Assembly: GCA_026075535.2 (NCBI GenBank)
Contig: AP026549.1
Coordinates: 2,914,001 to 2,978,000 of the forward strand
Source: Tricholoma matsutake
Lineage: Eukaryota > Basidiomycota > Agaricomycetes > Agaricales > Tricholomataceae
DNA: 64,000 nucleotides
Direction: 5' to 3'
Both the position numbers and the translations under genes were made by a program. The notes beneath the pieces were generated by a model, which made no database searches, was not told where the DNA came from, and worked only from the letters and a program-made list of their open reading frames with translations. This document shows positions 54,387 through 64,000 of this stretch, one piece after another; position 1 is the first letter of the stretch; each line of letters starts with the position of its first letter.

Positions 54387-56189
54387 TTGGACCAACCTCA
54401 ACTTCCTCGGCTTAGGCCAACACAAGTGAGAAACCTTTGTATCGATACTCACCATGCCTTCGAATCTCTCAAACAATCAGGAGATATCCTAATTCCTGTT
54501 TCCGAAGCAGAATCTACTCATCGTAGACTATTTCCTTCACCTATATCATTGCCTTCCACATTGTCATCTACTTCTTCATCATCATCATCGACATCTTCGT
54601 CCATCCTTCCAACAACTTCAACACCTCTACCATCCTTTACACAAGTCTTAACCTCTACTCCTAGAGTAATCACATTCATGACTACCCAAACCACGATGCC
54701 AGCTTGTGGGCACTTGACCGCTCCAAAATTCGACCCTACTCAGCCTCAAGAGCTCTGACAATACTTCAAAGAGCTTGAACTATTATTCCTGACCTGCAGC
54801 ATCACTGAATCGAATCTGATGAAGAAACACACTTGTCGCTACCTCGACATCGACTCTTCTGAACTCTGGGAATCACTTCCAGAGTATCAGCCTGGCACTT
54901 CATTCAACAAATTTCAAACAGCAGTACATAGACTCTATCCCAGCTTGGAAGACGATCACAAGTGGAGCATATTGGACATGGACAAATTAGTGGGAGAACA
55001 GCTATGTGTTGGGATATTTGATGCAAACAATCTAGGAATGTATTATTGTGGGTTCTACAACATTACTCACTTTTTGCAAGCAATGAATAGGATCTCGGAA
55101 GCCAAGCAAAGCAGAGCTTATGTTCAAGGATTCCAACCTGGCTTATGGACTCGAATTGCTCGACGACTCGAACTCAAATTCCCTGATCATTATCCCGATG
55201 ATCCATATCCACTCAATGACATTCACAAAGCAGCAAAATTTGTACTAGCAGGCTCTAACACATCGAACTCGGTAATCCACCAATCAACTTCCTCATCACA
55301 CTCAACATCAAACATTGGAAATATGGTCACCTCGTCACCCAGAACTATTACGATTAAAACCGAAGATCTAAATGCAATGTTTGAATGATTTGCTAGCACC
55401 ATCACTATGCACATTGCAGGTACTAAAAATCCTCATGCTGATTCAGCAGACAGACAGGCACATATTGATGCACTTCTTTGCATATTTTGCAGTTTATCCG
55501 GACATTTTATCCCTGACTGTATGGTTTGTCAGTCATACTTGAATGAAGGGAAGTGTAAGCAAAATGTGGAAGGAAAGATCATACTTCCAAACAGACAATT
55601 CACCCCTCGAAGTATCCCTGGCAGGTTTATCAAGGAACACATCAATGAATGGTGGAAACGTAACCCAGACACAACCCCAGCAGCCACACTCTTATTCAGC
55701 ATCACACCAATGGCACTTTCAACATTGACTAATTCAACCTTGGCTGCGATCACTTCGATAATAGAGTCCAACACAGCTTCTACATCAAGATCGGAAACGA
55801 AAGGCATTTATCATAATTCAACATTGACAGCTGACTCCAAAGATAGAATAGTGGCTCTCAAGTGTGAAATATTTGTGCTTCGAAGTGGTCGACCATTTTC
55901 GCATCCGAACAAAGAGGTTCGAAATTTGGTTCCAGTCATGACAACCCCCATCCCTGCATCTTCAACATCTACTGCTCCAGTCCCAGCACCCTCGACATCT
56001 TCATTGACAACAGTCAACCCTTTGACTTCAACTACGGCTCCAACATCGGCAGCGACATCAACTTCTCCCACATCGACCACTTTGCCATCGACCACCATAC
56101 CCCCAACACAAACTCAGTACACCCATACACATCAGTCAGGGAGAATGCCTATTTGCCACCACATGAAAGGAACTTCGCTGGCGCATTGA
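54387..56189 (+). pseudogene. element B gag remnant
   Basis: One frame with stops at about 54,756 and 55,386. The N-terminal part is Ser/Thr/Pro-rich. The capsid-like middle (54,819-55,388) contains YLDIDSSELWESLPEY and YNITHFLQAMNRIS. A zinc knuckle CX2CX4HX4C lies in CIFCSLSGHFIPDC (near 55,480), and a Thr-rich tail follows. The frame begins at a TTG, so the original start is unknown. Confidence 0.75.
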
Positions 56190-56499
56190 AAAAGACGGAC
56201 CATTGTATGCTACACAGGCACCAGTACAGAATGAGAAGATCGCACACAATATCTTTTTGCACTTGATAAAGATGCTGATCATCATGCTTACATCAGAAGA
56301 ACTACTCTCGCTTTCACCTGAGGTTCGAACCAAATGGAGAGAACAGGTCACACCAAAATGAGTACCACAAACCAGAAACAACACCACAAACATGTTCAGT
56401 CCCAACGCGATTATTGTGCCTGACCCATACGAGACCTATATTAGCAGTCTCTGACCCAGTGAAATCCCTCAGCCTTTTGTCATCACTAAAGAAACTTCA

Positions 56500-56934
56500 T
56501 CAATTAGATCAGTTATTATGGATGTCCATGGTAACAACCAGGTAGAAAGTGTCATCAATCCTGGTTCCTCGATCATATCGATGGCCAAAGATGTCTGCCA
56601 TGAACTCAGTCTAGCATACGACTCCTCGATTAGGCTTCCAATGCAGTCTGCCAATGGGACTGTGGATGAGACATTCAGTTTAGCATGCAATGTACCCTGC
56701 AATCTCAGCGGAATCACTCTATACATGCAGATAAATGTTATTTGGGACCTGGCTTACAATATTTTACTCAGACGACCATTTGACGTCTTAACAGAAAGCG
56801 TCATTAAAAATTACTGGAATGAAGCCCAAATGATCACGATATGCGATCCAAACTCAACTTGGACCACTACCATTCCCTCGATACCTCAATCGCACCATCA
56901 TCGAAAAGTAGTTCATGAGGATTTTCAGCGTTAG
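56500..56934 (+). pseudogene. element B protease remnant, active-site Asp changed to Asn
   Basis: Clan AA aspartic protease fold signature: VINPGSSIISM where an Asp-Pro-Gly-Ser motif is expected, then ILLRRPFDVL near the end. The Asn codon AAT at 56,557-56,559 follows ATC, so the original ATC GAT lost its CpG. A frame change lies between gag and this segment. Confidence 0.75.
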
Positions 56935-57149
56935 AGAATGAAATTTTGGAACAGTGCGCTTTCATCATCTTGTTTGACTCTTCTGACTCCTCTATATTTA
57001 TTGAGCGCACTGCAAATATCCCCGAAATCAACTCCTCCAAAGAATTATCCGCAACATTTTCTGACCTATATTTATCTGCATGCGACAAGTTCCACATTCC
57101 TCAAAATGCCTCGATGGTGTTTATACCTATGAAAACTTCTTCATCGTAT

Positions 57150-58890
57150 GTTTCCCCTTCCTCAGTTATTTCCAACAATCGCCTGTCTAGTTATTTATAG
57201 ACAAAGAAAAAGTATAAACCAGTTGCACAGAAGGTCTGTCCAATTGTGGCCAGACTACCCAATCATTTTTGAATTATTCGACACATTGAGGGTGATCCCC
57301 TCAAAGACATGCCTCCACTAAATCCCCATCCTCTGATATTCAAACCAACTCCCTGATATAACCTCGAATGCAAAAACATTATCAATCAAAATCATCCAGG
57401 CAATTTCTTATGGCCTCAAGAACGAGACCTCATGCATGACTTCATTCGAAACCAGCAAGCGGGGTTCACATGGACAGAAAACAAACAAGGAAGGTTTTGA
57501 CCAGATTTCTTCCCCCCTATCGAGTTCCCAGTCGTCCCTCACACTCCTTGGGTTGAATGCAATATCCCCATACCGCCTGGTTTGTATGAACAGATTTGCA
57601 AAATGCTGAAAAAGAAGATTGAAGCAGGAGTCTATGAGTCATTGAACTCATCATACTGATCACGATGGTTTTGCATTGCAAAGAAAGATGCAAAATCACT
57701 CCAAATAGTCCACAGTCTCAAGCCACTAAACCAAGTTACAATTCAGCACTCAGGTGTCATCCCAATCCCTGAGCATTTAGCCAAACAGTTTGGGGGATGC
57801 ACTTGTGGAGGAATGTTGGATTTATATGTGGCATTTGATGAAAGGCTCATATCTGAATCTTCTCGAGATCTAATGACTTTCCAGACCCCATTTGGCACAC
57901 TTTGAATCATCACCCTACCAATGGGTTGGACGAACTCAGTTCTGATCCTACATGATGATGTCACTTTCATCCTACAACCTGAAGTCCCTCATATCATGAT
58001 CCCTTATATCAATGACACACCAGTGAAGGGTCCAAAATTGGAATATTGAATGATCAGTGGGTCTTACAAAATGATTATTGACAACTCAGGCATTTGACGA
58101 TTCGTATGAGAGCATTTCAAGAACCTAAAATCACATTGTCCAGCACATGAAGTATTGTGGTGGGATGTTCTCAGGACCAAAGTTATTTTCTTGTGTCCCC
58201 GAAATAATTGTTTTAGGTCATCGATGCAGTATTCAAGGTCGAATGGCTGACCCAATGCGTATCGATAAAATTCAGAAGTGGGGTCTGTGTCGAACACTCA
58301 TGGAAGTTAAGGCATTCTTAGGAACGATTGGAGTTTGTCAAATTTTTATTCAGAGTTTTGCACATCAAGCAGCTGTGCTAATCAATCTTACTCAAAAAGA
58401 TGTGCCCTTTGAATTTGGCCCATCTCAGGTAGCAGCGCAAGAAGATCTCAAGCATGTGCTCCTAAACTCACCAGCGATTTGAGCCATCGACTATACCTTG
58501 AACACCCCAGTAATCCACACAGTTGACACATTGAGCATCGCCATCAGCTATTTCCTAGCGCAATGCAACCACGATAACCCTCAAAGACGATACTATAGTT
58601 GATTCGGCTCGATCACACTCAATGACCGTGAATCCCAGTTCTTGCAACCAAAACTTGAACTTTATAGTCTATATCGAGCCCTTGGGCACTTCATTTATAT
58701 TTGATAGGGGTACAAAACCTTATCATTGAGGTCGATGCAAAGTATATCAAAGGCATGCTCTCAAATCCCGATATCATGCCTAGCGCTAGCATCAACCGAT
58801 GGATCATTTCCATTCTAGCATTCCACTTCATGCTAGTTCACATTGCAGGTATGCACCATGGGCCAGATGGTCTTTCGCGATGGCCTTGAC
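57150..58890 (+). pseudogene. element B reverse transcriptase and RNase H remnant
   Basis: I recognise the basidiomycete lineage with PIPPGLYEQICKMLKKKIEAG, SRWFCIAKKDAKSLQIVH, LDLYVAFDERL and LPMGWTNS. The active site reads YIND (58,005-58,016) where YIDD is expected; AAT follows ATC, again a lost CpG. RNase H includes EVDAKYIKGMLSNPDIMPSA (near 58,731) and HHGPDGLSRWP to about 58,887. Stops are mostly TGA at expected Arg codons. Confidence 0.82.
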
Positions 58891-59049
58891 AAACCAAAGA
58901 CGACAATGTTGAAATAGAAGAAAAATTTGGTGACTGGATCAACAAACTACATGGTTTTGTTCACCAAATCAACCCAATCTTGATTCAACCATTCCTCTCT
59001 CACACGACTTATCCCACTTTTGCCCAAGCTTCAGATTTCAGTAAGGGGA

Positions 59050-60469
59050 AGGATGTTTTGTATGAAGACATACCTCAATCAGACAAACAAAGAAAGAAGA
59101 CAAACGATTACTGCTCGTTCATAGATGGTTAGATGATATGGTGCGACCCCCAAATCTATCAGACACCGAGTATGCTACCTTTGTGCGATATTGCACTGAG
59201 TTCTTCATAGATTCCAGAAAACTATGGCAAAAAGATTGTCATGGAGAACACAAGATTGTTGCAATTCCAGAGCATTGCATCGACATTATCCGGTCATCGC
59301 ATGACCATATCGGCCACAAAATGATCTTTGCCATGAAGCCTCATGTCACCCTACAATTCTGGTGGCCCAACCTGAAAGCTGATATCGCATGGTACATCTG
59401 AACATGCCACTACTGTCAGTTGTGACAAACTCAAAATCTTCTTATTCCACCAATTGTCGCTACCCCCACCCCTCTATTCAGAAAAGTCTACATTGACACA
59501 ATGCACATGCCACCTTCTGGTGGATATCACTATATAGTACAAGGTTGATGTTCAATATTGTACTGGCCAGAGTTCAGGATGCTTTGCAATGAAACAGCAA
59601 AGACCATCAGGGATTGGATTTTTGAAGAAATCATTTGTCAATGGGGCTCACTTTATGAGATCGTTACTGACAACAGCTCAGCATTTCTTGCTGCCCTCAA
59701 ATACTTGTCGAAGCACTATCATATCAATCACATTTGGATAAGTGCCTACAATTCTCATGCCAATGGCCTCATCAAACGAGCCCACTTCGACATACAACAA
59801 TCACTCTACAAGGCTGTCAATGGTGACCAAATTCAATGGTCAGTTGGAACATACTCAGTCTTTTGGGCAGAATGGGTAACAGTTCAAAAACAAATGGGCT
59901 GTTTGCCTTATTTTGTGATCACAGGTTCCCATCCACTCATCTCTCTTGACATCTCAGAAGCAACATACCTACAGCCACCACCCGACTCGATACTTTCCTC
60001 CACTGATCTTATTGCCCGATGCACTATTGCACTACAGAAATGCTTGACCAATCTCAAAGTACTCTACTCTAGAGTCTACACCCCTTGATGAGAAGCTGTG
60101 AAACACTTCGAAGAAGTTCACAAGTGAACGATTTGAGACTACAATTTTGAAAATGGTGACCTCGTACTCATGCAAAACACACAGATCAAGAAAGCTCTTA
60201 ATCGAAAAATGCAAGCTCAATATCTCAGCCCACTCATTGTCATCGCATGAAACTACAGTGGCACTTATATTCTTTGTGAGCTCGATGGTTCAGTTCTGCA
60301 TCGACCAGTAGCTGCTTTCCAAGTTCTACCCTATCTAGCATGAAAATTGATTCCCCTTCCTCTGAACCTTTTCGATATCAACGATCGTCAGCTCAAACAA
60401 CTTCGAACAACATTGGACGTTGACAGAGACATTGATGAAGGCATTCCTGACCTCGACAAAGACAAATAG
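59050..60469 (+). pseudogene. element B integrase remnant, catalytic Glu changed to Lys
   Basis: HHCC finger (SSHDHIGHKM...TCHYCQL, with a TGA after YI at about 59,399), then Asp in YIDTMHMP and Asp in VTDNSSAFLAAL. The third position reads NGLIKRAHFD, with Lys (AAA, 59,774-59,776) at the expected Glu after ATC, a lost CpG. A C-terminal domain with ELDGSVLHRPVAAFQVLPYL continues to about 60,469. No chromodomain is seen. Confidence 0.82.
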
Positions 60470-60796
60470 ACCATTTTTCTTTTCTTTTTTTTACTTGCGA
60501 TATTGAAACAAACTCTCGATTTTATAACAGTGTACTATTACAAGTCGCAATATCATTTGAAATGTGTTTGCGCAAGCTCGACAGGGTTTTTTGGCTATGA
60601 AGGAGTTCTGAGCCTTTCCCCTATGGTCATGTTTTGATCAATTGTCCATCTTTCTTCCTTTTTCTTTTTCTCTCCTATGTTTTTTTTGCATATATCTTAC
60701 ATTTCTTGGCCTCAATCATATGCGATCTTTCTCATTTCAAATGTATCTCGCTCAGACACAATGAAAACAATAAAATTAAAACAATAAAACAAATGA
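60470..60796. other. spacer between pol and the antisense gene
   Basis: T-rich then A-rich, no coding motif. Transcripts from the two sides would converge here, so it should hold two poly(A) regions. Confidence 0.4.
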
Positions 60797-62228
60797 CTAC
60801 TGGGATTCCTCCCACTTCCTCTCCAAAACCTTGATCTCTTCCATCAGCACTTCCACTTCCAACTTCTTGCACACCAGCACTTCTGCAAGATACCGACAAC
60901 AGAGTCTTGCTGCATCTGACTGCGTCATCTTGTCATACACCACCATCAACATCCTTTTGACCAGACCCATGCCCTCAGGTTCAACTTCTCGCTCTTGAGC
61001 TTTCCCCTTCCCCTTCCCCTTGTCCTTCTCAGCCATCTTTGTCTTTGCCTTCCCTGTTTGTTTTGGGCACTCATTGACTTTTGAGGGCCTGGCCTCTGCA
61101 TTTTGGATGGGCTGGATAGCCCGGATGCATACTGCTAAGTAATCATACAAATTAGCAATCGTACTTGTTATCGAGAAAAATCACTTACTATGTCTTGGAG
61201 TCGACACCTCTGTTGACTCCTCAGTAGCCTTTGTAGCTTGTTTAGAGCCCACCATTTTCCTCAACTCACCTCATTGGAGTCCACGCCTTGACACTCCCTC
61301 CCAGTAGCAGCCTTGCAACCCTTGAGTGCATTGCCTGCACTTGGGTGCACCCTCCTCAACAATGCATTCCAGAGACATCCTCAGCCTGGCGCAATGATCA
61401 CACTAAAGCAATTGTAATTAGTCTGAATGATATCGACATAGAACAACAACTTACTGGCCCATGGAAGGTGATCAAGTCACCTTCCTCTAGCTGCACCCAC
61501 TTTGCAACCATGGGTTCCTCATCCAGCTCGTCCTCACCCTCCTCCTCCTCGTCCAACTCATCAGCCTTCCTCTTCTCAATGGTCTGCTTGACTACCGGTA
61601 GGTCATCAACCAGAGTTTCTTCTTCTTTGGCCTCGTCTCGATTGATTGAGAGGTGCATGACCTCGAGTGCAGTGGTACTATCCTGGAACTCATCCTTCAA
61701 AACTGTTTTGGTGCAAACCTCGGCCAAGAACGCACAACGTGCCTCGACCAGCATGTCCCATCGCTCCTTGATCCTCTTCACCTTGGCCTCGATGGCCACT
61801 TCCTGAGCAATTCACTCTTCCTCCTTCTGCCTCTCTTCCTTGATTGTCCTTGAATACTCCTCAAACAGATACTTGCCCCCCCAAGACAGCCAGCCCTCAT
61901 GAGCAAATGGTGCGAAGAGGCTGATTGCCTCATCCAACATTGCCTGCACATGATCATCACGTGCCTCATTGAACGATCTGATCAAATCATTGTATTCAGC
62001 CTATCAACGAAGTCAGGAAGCAGATAAACAAAGAAAAAGGAAAAGACATACCATTTTCTCACAGAACTCACGACCCCACACCTCAAAGTCAAGTTCTTTG
62101 GCTTTGCCAGCCTCAGGCATTGATTTCGCTTGGTTGAGGATGGGAAGAGTGAGCTCAGCAAGGATAGACATATTGTCGAGGAGGTTGAAGGAGATCAAAT
62201 GGAAAGAGAAAAGTTTGAACCACGACAT
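60797..62228 (-). pseudogene. antisense four-exon Cys-rich (Zn2Cys6-like) gene inside element B
   Basis: Minus-strand gene with proposed exons 62,228-62,052, 62,000-61,455, 61,402-61,189 and 61,134-60,797. Introns of 51, 52 and 54 nt (GTATGT...ATAG, GTAAGT...TTTAG, GTAAGT...TTAG) keep the frame at every junction, giving about 424 residues. Exon 1 starts MSWFKLF; exon 2 is helical and becomes very acidic (DELDEEEEGEDELDEE). Exon 3 holds C-X2-C-X8-C-X8-C-X2-C-X6-C, close to the fungal Zn2Cys6 cluster but with X8 where X6 is usual. Exon 4 is Lys/Glu-rich with a C-terminal helix. Two in-frame TGA codons (61,812-61,814 and 61,271-61,273) break it. A DNA- or RNA-binding role is only a guess. It lies wholly between pol and the 3' LTR. 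Confidence 0.72.
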
Positions 62229-62304
62229 GCCTTAAATCAATGATCAACAATGTCACATGACCCAGTTATTTCAGCTCGACTGACTGGGACAGTCAGAATT
62301 TCAG

Positions 62305-62316
62305 TAAGGGGGGGGA
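62305..62316 (+). other. polypurine tract of element B
   Basis: A run of A and G (AAGGGGGGGGGA-like) ends directly at the TGATAGG start of the 3' LTR. Confidence 0.75.
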
Positions 62317-63491
62317 TGATAGGTTGTCTCCTCAGCTCAAAGGCCGATTCACCATTTCAACCATATTCTAATCACATCAGCTAACTCCTACAATGTCCCA
62401 GATGCAGTGCAACCCAGTCTATCAATTGTGATATCATATTGACCACATCAAAACATCACCAGCAACATCGATCGTACCAAGAGACCACATTGCACAACCT
62501 TAGGACTATGTCGAAAGCCCCTAGGATCCCTCTAAATGACCATTGAACATCCCTGATCAACTTCGAACAAACTGTGACCGCGATCAAACATCGTCAACCA
62601 TCGTCAAGTGTCATCGATCGATATTGAGAGACTACGAGCAACACCTTCATTATCTAAATGGTGGAAGGCCATATGCTAGGATGTATTCCAACTCATGCTC
62701 AAACCTGCTGATAGTAGGTCAGCCTCATTCCAAGTCCCTATCACGTACAGAACCCGCTGGACAGATTATTGCGAGACTTAGCGCAGTTTATACACAAAGG
62801 ACAGTCTCTTTTAGTTCTTTCCCTTTATTACTCTTTCATCATATGATATATATCTTTCTTGTTTGGATTCCAGTCTCCTTTTTGGCCTTGTGTCTTAACT
62901 CATATCTTTTGCCTCATGTTCTACACATGTTTCTTATACCATTTTAGGAAGTTTCTTTTAAAACATATAAAACTCTGTAGTATCTACTTGGAAATAATGA
63001 GAAATCATCTTCACCTATAGTCTCGTATACAGTTCTAAGCATCCGATCAACCTTCTAAAACAATCTAAGTCTCTACGAGTTTTCTTGATCGATGAGAAAC
63101 CTCTGTGATCATCACATCCTCGATCCTCCTTCGATCCTCTTGTCACTAGCACTAGTAACTAGTTCAACACTTTATAGCCATTGGCTACACCCTTTGTATA
63201 CTATCGACCTATCAAAAGGTCCTCAGAATCTGCACATCGACCATCGATGATAATCATCGTTTGCTGTCAATCTTGTTGATCATCCTCGATATCAATTGAT
63301 ACTCGATCAGACCACGCCAAACACCTTCAGTTCCTATAGCACTACCTTCATGACTAGTACCAACTAGTTATCTTCCCATCGGTTGGACCACAAACATTCA
63401 GAACAACTTGCACCCTTCCTCTGACTCATTGCAAATATCATCGGTTGCCTCATCAGCTGTTTTGGTGGTTTTCCCAGGTTGAGTATCATCA
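62317..63491 (+). repeat. 3' LTR of element B
   Basis: 1,175 bp, TGATAGGTTG...GAGTATCATCA. It differs from the 5' LTR mainly by C/T and G/A changes plus short gaps. Confidence 0.88.
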
Positions 63492-64000
63492 ACAGATGGC
63501 TCCATGATCCCCACATCTGCAGGCCCTCTGGACAACAAATCAGTTACATCCACTATCACAGGCCCACATACCATTGTCATGAAGCTCCTCGGCCACAACG
63601 TCTCAATGCTCCATGGCAAACTTGTTGGGATTATCGGCGGTCTCATCCTCTCGGATTCTCATAATAATTCTGCAGTGATTTATACTGACCATCTCAACTC
63701 AACTAGACTGATTGATGATAGCAAAACCTCTGCTAATATTGAGGCTCACCTTCATCACATGAACGGCCGCTCCTATTATAAGTGGATAGTTCATCTTATA
63801 AGTACTCAACAGGCTGTCATCCGCTACACAAGGGGCCACTCAGCTGAGTCTTCCACTCCTTCTATTCTCAATGCGTCCACAGACTATTATGCCTCTAAAT
63901 CTCAACACATCTGCTCATACTTACATTATGCTCCTCTCCCCACCTTCTTCATGGATCCCTTCACCTTTTTCACCCCTATTGATGGCTGGATCGAGTCAAA
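63492..64000 (+). pseudogene. LINE ORF2 continuation: RNase H domain, runs off window
   Basis: Starts at the Asp of TDGSM, followed by VGIIGGLIL, YTDHLNSTRLI and IRYTRGHSAES, the order of an RNase HI domain of the LINE type. It is in the same frame (start divisible by 3) as ORF2 before element B. No stop is seen in this part up to the window end. Confidence 0.8.

Larger units (their letters stand above)
53155..63491 (+). mobile_element. degenerate long-LTR Ty3/gypsy element B with antisense gene
   Basis: 10.3-kb element with LTRs of 1,192 bp (53,155-54,346) and 1,175 bp (62,317-63,491), TGATAGGT...GTATCATCA. Flanks are ATGG on the left and ACAG on the right, both one CpG transition away from ACGG (5 bp, AACGG, if the last A is flank). 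Inside: primer site, gag, protease, RT, RNase H, integrase, an antisense spliced gene and a G-rich polypurine tract. It sits inside a LINE. Confidence 0.88.

Noticed and set aside
60797..62228. Envelope-like third gene in element B
   Set aside because: It is antisense, spliced, Cys-rich and acidic, with no signal peptide, membrane anchor or cleavage site.

Overview
The window reads as a transposon graveyard from a filamentous fungus, most likely a mushroom-forming basidiomycete. The grounds are eukaryotic introns of about 50-65 nt with GT(A/T/G)NGT...CTAAC/CTNAC...YAG signals, chromodomain-bearing Ty3/gypsy retrotransposons, an endonuclease-type LINE with a C-terminal RNase H, MULE and hAT transposases of kinds I know from Agaricomycetes, and very short target duplications everywhere. 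I see no confident single-copy host gene, no rRNA or tRNA gene and no CRISPR array. All family names come from motifs read by eye; no database search was run.

Layout. 1-1,076: the 5' half of a spliced hAT transposase gene on the minus strand. 1,460-3,240 and 9,540-12,230: one originally continuous GT-rich repeat territory holding stem-loops and intron-like segments, split by an intact 6,047-bp chromovirus (copy 1, minus, 3,489-9,535). 13,200-23,910: a dead Ty3/gypsy element (E) into which two opposed copies of one LTR family (16,900-19,050) and two hAT-type non-autonomous elements (19,714-21,038; 21,113-22,651) have inserted. 24,559-24,904 and 31,655-31,979: small fold-back hAT-type MITEs. 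25,502-31,548: the second intact chromovirus (copy 2, plus), almost identical to copy 1. 32,215-42,480: an old element fragment with terminal direct repeats, broken by a hAT-type element (32,681-34,085), a solo LTR (34,798-35,768) and a dead 5,492-bp chromodomain gypsy element D (36,006-41,497). 43,238-47,157: a MULE transposase pseudogene broken by a solo LTR of the copy 1/2 family and by a hAT-type MITE. 47,296-64,000 (runs off the end): a decayed LINE, cut just before its RNase H by a dead long-LTR gypsy element B (53,155-63,491).

Two age classes are obvious. Copies 1 and 2 are CpG-rich, have identical 426-bp LTRs and open gag and pol frames, and should be recent. Everything else is CpG-poor and full of TGA stops. 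In elements E and B the catalytic Asp or Glu codons have changed to Asn or Lys exactly at CpG positions, the signature of methylated-CpG deamination.

The most unusual items are: (i) a four-exon, cysteine-rich (Zn2Cys6-like) gene carried antisense between pol and the 3' LTR of element B; (ii) eight dispersed cassettes in which a hairpin of variable sequence sits directly against an intron-like segment; (iii) a 20-nt stem-loop (8-bp stem closed by AGC-N4-GCT) found about 16 times with compensating base changes; and (iv) a self-complementary primer-binding arrangement in the intact chromovirus.
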